Both the position numbers and the translations under genes were made by a program. DNA of 64,000 nucleotides from Avrilella dinanensis (GTDB lineage Bacteria > Bacteroidota > Bacteroidia > Flavobacteriales > Flavobacteriaceae), in contig NZ_NIPO01000001.1 in assembly GCF_002807015.1 (NCBI RefSeq), positions 821,404-885,403 on the forward strand, given 5' to 3'. Each line of letters starts with the position of its first letter. Position 1 is the first letter of the stretch. Under the pieces are notes generated by a model that was given only the letters and a program-made list of their open reading frames with translations, was not told the origin of the DNA and ran no database searches. Below, one piece after another: positions 1-7,953 of the stretch.

Positions 1-188
1 TTGATAACCACTACGTTATCTCCGCAGTCCACGTGAGGCGTGAACCCTGGTTTGTGTTTTCCACGAAGTAGCTTAGCTATTTCGGAAGACAATCTACCCA
101 AAGTCTGACCCTCAGCGTCGATGAGCACCCATTGCTTGTCAGCAGTCTGGCTGTTCAAAGATTGTGTCTTGTAACTTAAACTTTCCAC
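1..188 (-). CDS. rplM: 50S ribosomal protein L13 (uL13), 5' part only
   Basis: Read on the minus strand, the first 188 bases encode the N-terminal 62 or so residues of uL13, a 50S subunit assembly protein. The frame gives S-Y-K-T-Q near the start, then '[20 protein letters not shown]' and '[13 protein letters not shown]', which is the usual flavobacterial L13 N-terminus. The gene runs off the left edge. The start is a GTG at 188-186, because an in-frame TAA lies two codons upstream and the family begins just before SYKT. The gene is too truncated to appear as a complete reading frame here. rpsI normally follows rplM, outside the window (family knowledge). Confidence 0.93.
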   Translation of the reverse strand, partial: MESLSYKTQSLNSQTADKQWVLIDAEGQTLGRLSSEIAKLLRGKHKPGFTPHVDCGDNVVVI

Positions 189-220
189 TTTTTACTAATA
201 ATTTAATTAAACATTCCTGT

Positions 221-238
221 CCTAAGACATTTCTTAGG
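221..238 (-). promoter_or_regulatory. Hairpin in the rplM leader
   Basis: CCTAAG and CTTAGG form a perfect 6-bp stem with a 6-base loop, 33 bases upstream of the GTG start of rplM. A hairpin this close to a ribosomal protein start could be an autoregulatory leader, as is known for L13 in other bacteria. There is no T-run, so it is not a good terminator. The regulatory role is inference. Confidence 0.4.
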
Positions 239-443
239 GCTTGCAAAAATAAATAACTTTTTTGAGGTGGCAAGGCAAATTCTTTGTTTATGAATAAGAT
301 AACGTGTTTTTTTGGGTGTAAATCCGCCTGAATTACTTCTTTAACAAAAAAACTGAAACTATTTTGTAACATTTTGACCACCTCGTTCGTATAACTGATA
401 TACCTAACAACACAAATAAAAATAAAGAGGACTAAACAGCAAT

Positions 444-1307
444 ATGAGACAATTAAAGATTACAAAGCAGGTAACCAATCGTGAAACAGCTTCTTTGGAT
501 AAGTACCTTCAGGAGATTGGAAAAGTCGATTTGATTACGGCAGATGAAGAGGTGGAGTTGGCACAAAGAATCAAAGCCGGCGATCAGGTTGCTTTGGAAA
601 AACTGACCAAAGCCAATTTGCGATTTGTGGTTTCTGTGGCAAAACAATATCAAAACCAAGGCTTGACATTACCGGATTTAATCAACGAAGGAAACCTCGG
701 ATTGATTAAAGCTGCCAAAAGATTTGATGAAACGAGAGGATTTAAATTTATTTCCTATGCCGTTTGGTGGATTCGTCAGTCGATATTGTCTGCATTGGCA
801 GAGCAATCCAGAATTGTGCGTTTACCACTCAATAAGATTGGTTCTATCAACAAAATCAACAAAACTTTTGCTTTATTGGAGCAAGCTAACGAACGTCCGC
901 CTTCCGCAGAAGAAATTGCGAAAGAATTAGATATGACCGTGAACGATGTGAAGGAATCCATGAAAAATTCAGGTCGTCACTTGTCTATGGACGCACCGTT
1001 GGTAGAAGGGGAAGATTCTAACCTGTACGACGTTTTGCGTTCGGGCGAATCGCCAAATCCGGACAAAGAATTAATCCATGAGTCTTTGAGTACAGAGATA
1101 GAAAGAGCCTTGGAAACACTGACTCCGAGAGAGGCTGACGTGGTAAGGTTGTATTTCGGATTGGGTAATCAGCATCCGATGACTTTGGAAGAAATCGGAG
1201 AAACTTTCGATTTGACCCGTGAAAGAGTTCGTCAAATCAAGGAAAAAGCTATCCGCAGATTGAAACATACTTCACGAAGTAAGATATTAAAAACTTATTT
1301 AGGCTAA
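444..1307 (+). CDS. rpoD: Primary RNA polymerase sigma factor, Bacteroidota type
   Basis: Housekeeping sigma-70 factor of 287 residues that directs core RNA polymerase to the TAnnTTTG-type promoters seen in this window. Region 1.2 (about residues 15-45) is followed by region 2 with the core-binding and -10 segment (about 50-125, including '[11 protein letters not shown]'), region 3 (about 130-210) and region 4 with the -35 helix-turn-helix (about 225-285, '[20 protein letters not shown]'). Region 1.1 is absent, which is normal for this phylum and explains the short length compared with E. coli RpoD. The gene is monocistronic, diverges from rplM and ends at a strong terminator. Confidence 0.95.
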   Translation: MRQLKITKQVTNRETASLDKYLQEIGKVDLITADEEVELAQRIKAGDQVALEKLTKANLRFVVSVAKQYQNQGLTLPDLINEGNLGLIKAAKRFDETRGFKFISYAVWWIRQSILSALAEQSRIVRLPLNKIGSINKINKTFALLEQANERPPSAEEIAKELDMTVNDVKESMKNSGRHLSMDAPLVEGEDSNLYDVLRSGESPNPDKELIHESLSTEIERALETLTPREADVVRLYFGLGNQHPMTLEEIGETFDLTRERVRQIKEKAIRRLKHTSRSKILKTYLG

Positions 1308-1330
1308 TCATATTAGCTAAATAAAAATAA

Positions 1331-1370
1331 AAAACTGTCCGGAAAGTAAATGCTTTCCGGACAGTTTTTT
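1331..1370 (+). terminator. Rho-independent terminator of the sigma factor gene
   Basis: The arms at 1331-1346 and 1353-1368 are perfectly complementary around a 6-base loop (core ACTGTCCGGAAAG / CTTTCCGGACAGT) and end in a run of T. It lies 24 bases after the rpoD stop codon. Confidence 0.93.
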
Positions 1371-1476
1371 GTGTTAATAAATTATTACCAAAAAAACGGC
1401 GTTATTAAATAATTGTAAACCAATAATATTTATGATTAATTATCATTAATTTTACACTCAAATAAACCCTTGAACA

Positions 1477-2160
1477 ATGAAAAATAAGGATATTAAAATA
1501 TTATTGGTCGATGACGAACCGGATATTCTGGAAATATTAAGTATTCATCTCGAAGCTGAAAAATATCAGGTTTTTAAAGCAAAAAACGGTATTGAAGCCA
1601 TAGAAAAAGCCAACAAAAAAGAACCCCATTTGATAATTATGGACGTGATGATGCCCGAAATGGACGGTATCGAAGCATGTGAAAATATCCGAAGAAATAA
1701 AAAACTCGAACAAACCATTATTACCTTTCTGACTGCCCGGGGCGAAGATTATTCCCAATTGGCAGGTTTTGAAGTTGGTGCCGACGATTATATTACCAAG
1801 CCTATCAAGCCGAAAGTACTGGTTAGCAAAGTGAATGCATTGCTCAGACGGTTGAAAAATAAGGAACAAAAATCAGGAACGATACAGGTTGCCGATATCG
1901 AAATCAATCGGGAGGAATATAAAGTTGTGAAAGCCGACGAGGAAATGGTGTTGCCTAAAAAAGAGTTTGAATTGCTGTATCTTTTGGCTTCCAAACCCGG
2001 AAAAGTGTTTAACCGCGAAGAAATTCTGGACAAAGTGTGGGGTAACGAAGTTGTTGTCGGTGGACGAACTATCGACGTTCATATCCGGAAATTGCGGGAA
2101 AAAATCGGCGATAATTATTTTAAAACCATTAAAGGAGTCGGATACAAGTTTGAAATTTAA
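1477..2160 (+). CDS. OmpR/PhoB-family response regulator
   Basis: DNA-binding response regulator of 227 residues. The receiver domain (about 5-125) has the acidic pair D12/D13, the phospho-acceptor D56 in 'IIMDVMMPEMDG', the switch threonine in 'FLTARGED' and the conserved lysine of 'TKPIKP'. The C-terminal winged helix (about 130-227) ends with the usual 'GRTIDVHIRKLREKIG' and 'IKGVGYKFE'. Its TAA stop overlaps the ATG of the histidine kinase by one base (TAATG), so the two are translationally coupled. It resembles flavobacterial PhoB-like regulators, but the signal and regulon cannot be read from the sequence. Confidence 0.93.
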   Translation: MKNKDIKILLVDDEPDILEILSIHLEAEKYQVFKAKNGIEAIEKANKKEPHLIIMDVMMPEMDGIEACENIRRNKKLEQTIITFLTARGEDYSQLAGFEVGADDYITKPIKPKVLVSKVNALLRRLKNKEQKSGTIQVADIEINREEYKVVKADEEMVLPKKEFELLYLLASKPGKVFNREEILDKVWGNEVVVGGRTIDVHIRKLREKIGDNYFKTIKGVGYKFEI

Positions 2161-3212
2161 TGAGCGTACGGTATAAAAAATCATATAAATTTGCCTTCAA
2201 ATCGACCTTGTTGATTACCGTTTTTGCGGTAATTTTACTCTCTGCATTGGAGTATCTTTTTGGTGCTTTTCACTTGTGGTTTACGCTGGCATTTGCCGTA
2301 TTATTTTTTGTTTTTTGCTTTATCGTTCTTCAGTTTCGCGTTGAACATTTCATTTACAAACGCATTCAGAAATTGTATAAACAGGTTTCTTTGCTGGACG
2401 AATCCGATTTGCGGAGCCAGCCAGTTACCACCGACATGAAAACGCTGATGCAGGAGTTGAACACTTTTGCCAGAAAAAAGAAAGTGGAAGTCGAAACGCT
2501 CAAAATTCAGGAAGAATATCGTCGTGAATTTATCGGAAATGTAGCTCATGAACTCAAAACACCACTGTTTACGGTTCAGGGTTATCTGGAAACTTTGCTG
2601 GATAAAAATATTAAACTCGACAAAACACTCAAGAAAAAATACCTTAAAAGAGCCGAAAACGGTGTAGAAAGATTAATAGACGTGGTGGAAAGTCTGGATA
2701 TGATTACCAAGTTGGAAACCAACGAATTGCATATAGAGAAAACAAACTTTGACATTGTAGCTGTTTTTCAGCGAGTGTTTGATTTGCTGGAACTCAAAGC
2801 TGATGAAAAAGATATTGTTTTGCTATTCGACAAAGACCATTACCGCAAGATATTCGTGTATGGCGATGAAGAAAAAATCTATCGGGTAGCGATTAATCTT
2901 ATGGAAAATTCCATTAAATACGGCAGAAAAAACGGTACTACCGAAGTTGCCTTTGAAGATTTGACCGACAACAAAATTCTAATCCGTATTACCGACGACG
3001 GAAAAGGTATTGAGCCTAAACATCTTCCGAGGTTGTTTGAGCGTTTTTACCGGATAGATTCCAGTCGTCAGCGAAAAGTGGGCGGTTCCGGTTTGGGATT
3101 ATCCATTGTCAAACACATTATTGAAGCTCACGACGAACATATTTATGTGGAAAGTGAACCCGAAAAAGGTTCTACATTTTCTTTTACCATGCAAAAGGGC
3201 AGGGAGGAATAG
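2160..3212 (+). CDS. Sensor histidine kinase, PhoR-like
   Basis: Membrane histidine kinase of 350 residues, partner of the regulator just upstream. Two adjacent transmembrane helices (about 13-33 and 38-58) are joined by a very short loop, so there is no extracytoplasmic sensor domain, and the signal is probably sensed in the membrane or cytoplasm. A linker and coiled segment (60-120) lead to the H-box with H130 (VAHELKTPL), the N-box (MENSIKYG), G1 (DDGKGI), F-box (LFERFYR) and G2 (GGSGLGLSIV). All catalytic elements are intact. No phosphate genes adjoin it, so the PhoR likeness is by architecture only. Confidence 0.92.
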   Translation: MSVRYKKSYKFAFKSTLLITVFAVILLSALEYLFGAFHLWFTLAFAVLFFVFCFIVLQFRVEHFIYKRIQKLYKQVSLLDESDLRSQPVTTDMKTLMQELNTFARKKKVEVETLKIQEEYRREFIGNVAHELKTPLFTVQGYLETLLDKNIKLDKTLKKKYLKRAENGVERLIDVVESLDMITKLETNELHIEKTNFDIVAVFQRVFDLLELKADEKDIVLLFDKDHYRKIFVYGDEEKIYRVAINLMENSIKYGRKNGTTEVAFEDLTDNKILIRITDDGKGIEPKHLPRLFERFYRIDSSRQRKVGGSGLGLSIVKHIIEAHDEHIYVESEPEKGSTFSFTMQKGREE

Positions 3213-3270
3213 ATTATTTTTGTATGTCAAATTATTGAGGTCGTAAGATAATTACATATTACCAAACTCA

Positions 3271-3350
3271 GTAAAAGTCTTTAAACACAACGTTTGTCAT
3301 TCCGTAGGAATCTCTAAGAGCGTCTGTAAAAGATGCTTCCAGCATGACAA
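3271..3350 (+). repeat. Dispersed intergenic repeat, copy 1
   Basis: The segment 3271-3301 matches 51591-51621 in the same orientation with 3 mismatches in 31 bases. Both are followed by CCGTAGGAATCT and then a GATGCTT-CAGCAT unit. It is noncoding and lies between the histidine kinase and a lipoprotein gene. Short 'GTCATTCCG...GGAATCT' repeats are familiar from Bacteroidota intergenic DNA (from memory). Confidence 0.7.
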
Positions 3351-3430
3351 ATACGACGTTAAGTTCAAAACACCGTTTGATTTATAACGTTTTATTAAAT
3401 ATTATGTATGAATTTAAATAGTACTTCTAT

Positions 3431-3463
3431 CAAATTATTAGATAAATTTTAAACAGGCTCTTA
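3431..3463 (-). repeat. Partial copy of the GAGCCTG element
   Basis: The 30 bases 3431-3460 are the exact reverse complement of 11025-11054, the left end of the 160-bp element at 11025-11184. They are followed by TTA (3461-3463), the same target triplet. Homology stops abruptly at 3431. An AAGAGCGTCTGTAAAA sequence near 3317 might be a decayed opposite end, but that is uncertain. Confidence 0.75.
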
Positions 3464-3483
3464 CTTTTTCAACCGAACATTCG

Positions 3484-3491
3484 TAACTTTG
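3484..3491 (+). promoter_or_regulatory. -7 promoter element (TAACTTTG) of the lipoprotein-mfd operon
   Basis: A perfect match to the flavobacterial TAnnTTTG element. Transcription would start near 3497, leaving a leader of only about 13 bases before the ATG at 3511. This argues against the TTG at 3499 as the start. No clear TTG lies at -33. Confidence 0.65.
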
Positions 3492-3510
3492 CGGGAGTTT
3501 GATTTTTGAT

Positions 3511-4086
3511 ATGAAATTCTATTTAACTTTGATAGTATTGGTCGTGTTATTCGGCTGCAAAAAAACAACTTCCGACACCTATTCACTCAACGAAGAGCAA
3601 GTCAGAAGGCAGGATTCTTTGTTCAATAACGTGAATCAAAAGTGGATTTTCGAACGACCGGAAACACCAAAAAATGTCCAGGTTAAAATCAACGAATGGA
3701 AAGAATGGCACGATTTGCTGGAGGAAATCTCGTCCAAACCTTTATCATCACTTTCGGCTTTCAGGCAGGAAGCGGAAAACCTCACTGCACTGGGCGAAAA
3801 ACTATCCGTTTCGGTTCCGGAAGAATTTAATAATCAAGCTGTTCAGAGCAGAATCGCTTTGCTGAACACACATCTTCAAAATCTGGATATGTACATGCAG
3901 TTAGACTTGATTCCGGATAAAAAAATCAGTGAAATATTAGCAAACATCAACAAAAGCACCCAGTCGATTGTCAATCAAATGGAAGAAATTCTTCTGAAGA
4001 AAAGTATCCCACGTGAAGAAGGGGAAGAAAACTTATACCAAAACATAGATACTGTCAGACGAGCTACTTCAAAAGTGTTGCCTTAA
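3511..4086 (+). CDS. Small lipoprotein of unknown function
   Basis: Protein of 191 residues with a lipoprotein signal peptide (hydrophobic stretch from residue 5, lipobox LFGC, Cys at about 18). The mature part is polar and predicted mostly helical, with many Glu, Lys and Gln residues; no catalytic motif is visible. I do not recognise the family beyond similar lipoproteins next to mfd in flavobacteria (memory, weak). The frame can be extended to a TTG at 3499, but the ATG at 3511 is preferred because the promoter -7 element ends at 3491. It is followed after 4 bases by mfd and is probably co-transcribed. Confidence 0.8.
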   Translation: MKFYLTLIVLVVLFGCKKTTSDTYSLNEEQVRRQDSLFNNVNQKWIFERPETPKNVQVKINEWKEWHDLLEEISSKPLSSLSAFRQEAENLTALGEKLSVSVPEEFNNQAVQSRIALLNTHLQNLDMYMQLDLIPDKKISEILANINKSTQSIVNQMEEILLKKSIPREEGEENLYQNIDTVRRATSKVLP

Positions 4087-4090
4087 TCCT

Positions 4091-7000
4091 ATGAATTTAT
4101 CAGACATATACGCTAACAACAGTAAAACCAAACAATTACTAAAAAGCATTCTTGTAAAAAGAAACCAAATTCTCGCCAAAGGTTTTGTCGGGTCGTCTTT
4201 GTCTTTTGTCGTTCAGGAACTTTTCCGCCAGGCTGACAATCCGTTTATGCTCGTGTTCAACGACAAGGAGGAAGCGGCTTATTATCTGAACGATTTAGAG
4301 AATTTGCTGAACAAAAAAGATGTGTTGTTTTATCCCGGTTCATATCGCCGACCTTACGAAATTGAAACAACAGACAACGCCAATGTTTTACTTCGGGCCG
4401 AGGTGCTCAATCGCATCAATTCCCGCAAAAAACCGGCGATTATTGTAACTTATGCCGATGCGTTGCTCGAAAAAGTAGTAACCAAAAAACAATTGGAACA
4501 AAATACGCTCAGGCTGATTTTGAATGAAGAAATATCACTCGACAAAGTCAATGAAACGCTGTTTGAATATGATTTCAAACGCGTTGATTTTGTTACCGAA
4601 CCCGGCGAATTTTCTGTTCGCGGCGGTATATTAGACGTATTTTCGTTTTCTAATGATTTGCCTTATCGTATTGAATTTTTCGGCGATGAAATTGACAGTA
4701 TCCGTACGTTTGATATCGAAACACAATTATCGGTCGAAAATCTGAAAAAGATTGATATTATCCCAAATATTGCCAACAAATCCACACAGGAACAGCGGGA
4801 AAATTTTTTGAGTTTCATCAAAAATGAAACGATTGTTTTTGTGCAAAATACACAATTTTTAAAAGACCGTTTACAACATCTTTTTGAAAAAGCCGAAGAT
4901 GCTTTTGCTCGGTTAGACCAAACCATCAAACGATTAAGCCCGGCAGAAATGTTCGTTTCCGGCAAGGAATTGACCAAACAATTATTCCATTTTACTTCGG
5001 TTTGCCTGAACGAAAATCCGGATTTTGTTCCGAATGAAAAAATTGAATTTCTCTTTCGTCCGCAACCGACTTTCAACAAGCAATTCGATTTGTTGATTGA
5101 CAACCTGAATACCAATCATCAAAACGGTTATGTCAATTATTTGTATTGCACGAGCGAGGCACAAGCCACTCGTTTTTACGATATTTTCGAGAATTTCAAA
5201 GAAAACGGACAGAAACAGGTTATTTCGTACGAAACCAAAGTTTTTCCGTTATATCAGGGATTTATCGATGATGAAAACCAGATAGCCTGTTACACCGACC
5301 ATCAGATTTTTGAGCGGTATCATCGTTTTTCTATCAAAAATTCCAAAAACAAAAAGCAAAATATTACCCTTAAAGAGCTGACTTCTTTGTCGGTAGGCGA
5401 TTATGTGACGCATATCGACCATGGAATCGGAAAATTCGGCGGGTTACAAAAAATAGAAGTTGATGGCAAAAAACAGGAAGCCATTAAGTTGATTTATGCA
5501 GACAATGATATTGTATATGTCGGCATACATGCTTTACATAAAATCGCCAAATACAACGGCAAAGACGGTGCCGAGCCGAAAATATACAAATTGGGATCAC
5601 AAGCATGGAAAAACCTGAAGAAAAAAACCAAAGCCCGGGTTAAGGAAATTGCTTTTAACCTCATTAAACTATATGCCAAAAGACGGACAGAAAGAGGTTT
5701 TGCTTGTGCCCCAGACAGTTATTTGCAGGCTGAATTGGAAAGCTCGTTTCTTTATGAAGATACGCCCGACCAGTACAAAGCGACCAACGATGTCAAAGCC
5801 GATATGGAAAACGAACGACCGATGGACAGATTGGTTTGTGGCGATGTCGGGTTCGGAAAAACGGAAGTTGCCATTCGTGCTGCATTCAAGATGGTGGACA
5901 ACGGCAAGCAAGTGGCTGTGTTGGTTCCGACTACAGTTTTGGCGTTTCAGCATTACCAGACTTTCAGGGAAAGATTGAAAAATCTGCCGATTCGGGTGGA
6001 ATATCTCAACCGTTTCAAAACCGGAAAGCAGAAAACCCAGACGCTGGAAGATTTGGCAAACGGAAAAATCGACATCATCATTGGTACACATCAGTTGGTC
6101 GGAAAAAGCATTCAATTCAAGGATTTGGGCTTGCTGATTGTTGATGAAGAACAAAAATTTGGCGTTGCCGTAAAGGATAAGCTCAAAACATTGGGCGAAA
6201 ACATTGACACATTGACTTTAACTGCCACGCCGATACCGAGAACTTTACAGTTTTCGCTGATGGCGGCACGTGATTTGTCCATAATTTCGACACCACCGCC
6301 TAACCGTTATCCGATTGAAACATCGGTAGTTGGTTTTAATGAAGAAACTATCCGCGATGCCATCAGCATGGAGCTTGAACGTGGCGGACAAGTGTTTTTT
6401 ATCAATAACCGAATCGAAAATATCAGGGAAATTGCCGGAATGATTCAGCGACTGGTACCTGATGCCAGAGTGGCTGTCGGTCACGGGCAAATGGACGGCA
6501 AACAATTGGAACGAACATTACTCGATTTTATCGATGGGAAATATGATGTGTTGGTTGCCACCACGATTATCGAAAGCGGGTTGGACGTACCGAATGCCAA
6601 CACTATTTTTATCAATAATGCCAACAATTTCGGACTGTCTGATTTGCACCAGATGAGAGGTCGTGTTGGGCGAAGCAACAAAAAAGCGTTTTGTTATTTT
6701 ATTTGTCCGCCTTATAGTTTGATGACCGAAGAAGCCCGAAAACGCCTCGAGGCTTTGGAACAGTTTTCGGATCTGGGAAGTGGTTTCAACATTGCTATGA
6801 AAGATTTGGAAATCAGAGGGGCAGGGGATTTGCTCGGTGGCGAACAAAGCGGTTTTATCAACGAAATCGGTTTTGAAACTTACCAGAAAATCATGAATGA
6901 GGCAATTGAGGAACTGAAAGAAGATGAATTCAAGGAATTATATGACGAAAACGAACCGGAAAAACCGAAGAAATACGTCAGAGATTTTGTGCTGGAATCT

Positions 7001-7438
7001 GATTTCGAAGTGCTTTTTCCTGATGATTATGTGAATAACATTACTGAGAGAATGAATCTTTACAACGAGTTGAATGCCGTCAAAAATGAGCAGGAGCTGG
7101 CAAAATTTGAAGAGAAAATAACCGATATTTTCGGACAGATTCCGCCAACTGCCAGAAATTTGCTGGACAGTGTGAAAATCAAATGGAAAGCGGTGGAGTT
7201 AGGCATCGAAAAACTTGTGCTGAAACAAGGAAAAATGATTGGTTATTTTGTTGCCGACCAAAGTTCACCTTTTTACCAAACCGACCAGTTCAGAAAAGTG
7301 CTCATGTTTGTACAAAACAATCCGACGTTGTGTAGGCTGAAAGAAAAAGAAACCAAAAAAGGTTTGCGATTATTGCTTACCTTTGAACAAGTGAAAAGCA
7401 TTGACAAAGCGTTGTCGTTAATCTATAAAATCAACTAA
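4091..7438 (+). CDS. mfd: Transcription-repair coupling factor Mfd
   Basis: ATP-dependent translocase of 1115 residues that removes RNA polymerase stalled at lesions and recruits UvrA. The N-terminal third is UvrB-like (about 1-350, with 'VTEPGEFSVRGGILDVFSF'). The CarD-like polymerase-interacting domain lies at about 430-500 ('SVGDYVTHIDHGIGKFGGL'). The helicase motor follows, with Walker A GDVGFGKTE at about 583, the DEEQ box at about 685, 'LTATPIPRTLQ' and motif VI 'QMRGRVGRS'. The C-terminal TRCF domain closes the protein. Length and motifs are complete. It lies 4 bases after the lipoprotein gene and 2 bases before the next gene, so all three probably form one operon. Confidence 0.97.
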   Translation: MNLSDIYANNSKTKQLLKSILVKRNQILAKGFVGSSLSFVVQELFRQADNPFMLVFNDKEEAAYYLNDLENLLNKKDVLFYPGSYRRPYEIETTDNANVLLRAEVLNRINSRKKPAIIVTYADALLEKVVTKKQLEQNTLRLILNEEISLDKVNETLFEYDFKRVDFVTEPGEFSVRGGILDVFSFSNDLPYRIEFFGDEIDSIRTFDIETQLSVENLKKIDIIPNIANKSTQEQRENFLSFIKNETIVFVQNTQFLKDRLQHLFEKAEDAFARLDQTIKRLSPAEMFVSGKELTKQLFHFTSVCLNENPDFVPNEKIEFLFRPQPTFNKQFDLLIDNLNTNHQNGYVNYLYCTSEAQATRFYDIFENFKENGQKQVISYETKVFPLYQGFIDDENQIACYTDHQIFERYHRFSIKNSKNKKQNITLKELTSLSVGDYVTHIDHGIGKFGGLQKIEVDGKKQEAIKLIYADNDIVYVGIHALHKIAKYNGKDGAEPKIYKLGSQAWKNLKKKTKARVKEIAFNLIKLYAKRRTERGFACAPDSYLQAELESSFLYEDTPDQYKATNDVKADMENERPMDRLVCGDVGFGKTEVAIRAAFKMVDNGKQVAVLVPTTVLAFQHYQTFRERLKNLPIRVEYLNRFKTGKQKTQTLEDLANGKIDIIIGTHQLVGKSIQFKDLGLLIVDEEQKFGVAVKDKLKTLGENIDTLTLTATPIPRTLQFSLMAARDLSIISTPPPNRYPIETSVVGFNEETIRDAISMELERGGQVFFINNRIENIREIAGMIQRLVPDARVAVGHGQMDGKQLERTLLDFIDGKYDVLVATTIIESGLDVPNANTIFINNANNFGLSDLHQMRGRVGRSNKKAFCYFICPPYSLMTEEARKRLEALEQFSDLGSGFNIAMKDLEIRGAGDLLGGEQSGFINEIGFETYQKIMNEAIEELKEDEFKELYDENEPEKPKKYVRDFVLESDFEVLFPDDYVNNITERMNLYNELNAVKNEQELAKFEEKITDIFGQIPPTARNLLDSVKIKWKAVELGIEKLVLKQGKMIGYFVADQSSPFYQTDQFRKVLMFVQNNPTLCRLKEKETKKGLRLLLTFEQVKSIDKALSLIYKIN

Positions 7439-7440
7439 AA

Positions 7441-7899
7441 ATGAGAATGATATTTGCCTTTTTGTTATTGATTTTGAGCACTGATGTTTCGGCACAGCAG
7501 GATTCGGTGTATGTTCAGACAGAAGTTATCGTGCCTGAAACAGTTACTGACAGTGTTGATGTGCCTATACGAACCAATGCCCGTTTTGACAAAGGTTTGC
7601 GGGCTTTTAGAAATTATATTGCTGAGAATTTTAACTTCCATAATGTAAATATTGAAGAGCTGAACCTCGACCCGCAGCAAGCCTATTATACGGTTTATCT
7701 GCTATTTGATATTGATGAAAACGGAAACCCTCAAAACTTCAAACCTGTCAATTCAACGAAAGAAAACAGCGTGTACAAAGAGGCAGTAAGAGTAGTAAAA
7801 TCCAGTCGTTGGGTTCCTGCCACCCAAAACGGCAAACCGATTTCGCAAACGTTTTCTGTACCTGTTTCGGTTTATGTGGAAGATTTGTTGGGAAAATGA
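7441..7899 (+). CDS. Secreted TonB C-terminal-like protein
   Basis: Protein of 152 residues with a signal peptide (about 1-18, cleavage after VSAQ or nearby). The remainder resembles a free-standing TonB C-terminal domain: a helix, then a 'TVYLLFDIDENGNPQNFKPV' strand-turn-strand, a helix 'YKEAVRVVKSSRWVPA', and a final strand. There is no N-terminal membrane anchor or Pro-rich linker as in real TonB, so an energy-transducing role is doubtful. It starts 2 bases after the mfd stop. Similar small TonB_C proteins are common in Bacteroidota with unassigned roles. Confidence 0.75.
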   Translation: MRMIFAFLLLILSTDVSAQQDSVYVQTEVIVPETVTDSVDVPIRTNARFDKGLRAFRNYIAENFNFHNVNIEELNLDPQQAYYTVYLLFDIDENGNPQNFKPVNSTKENSVYKEAVRVVKSSRWVPATQNGKPISQTFSVPVSVYVEDLLGK

Positions 7900-7920
7900 T
7901 TATTGAAAAGATATTGCCTG

Positions 7921-7946
7921 TTAGATGTTGACGGCTGAACATCTAA
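7921..7946. terminator. Possible bidirectional hairpin between convergent genes
   Basis: TTAGATGTT and AACATCTAA form a 9-bp stem with an 8-base loop, midway between the converging TonB_C-like gene and the M23 peptidase gene. There is no T-run on either side, so terminator function is uncertain. Confidence 0.4.
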
Positions 7947-7953
7947 ATTAAAT

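Noticed and set aside
139..381. 80-residue frame on the minus strand overlapping the rplM start
   Set aside because: It overlaps the L13 coding region in another frame, runs through the leader hairpin and shows no recognisable motif; it is a chance frame in the leader.
5669..6154. 161-residue minus-strand frame opposite mfd
   Set aside because: Shadow of the helicase region of mfd; the real frame carries all conserved motifs.
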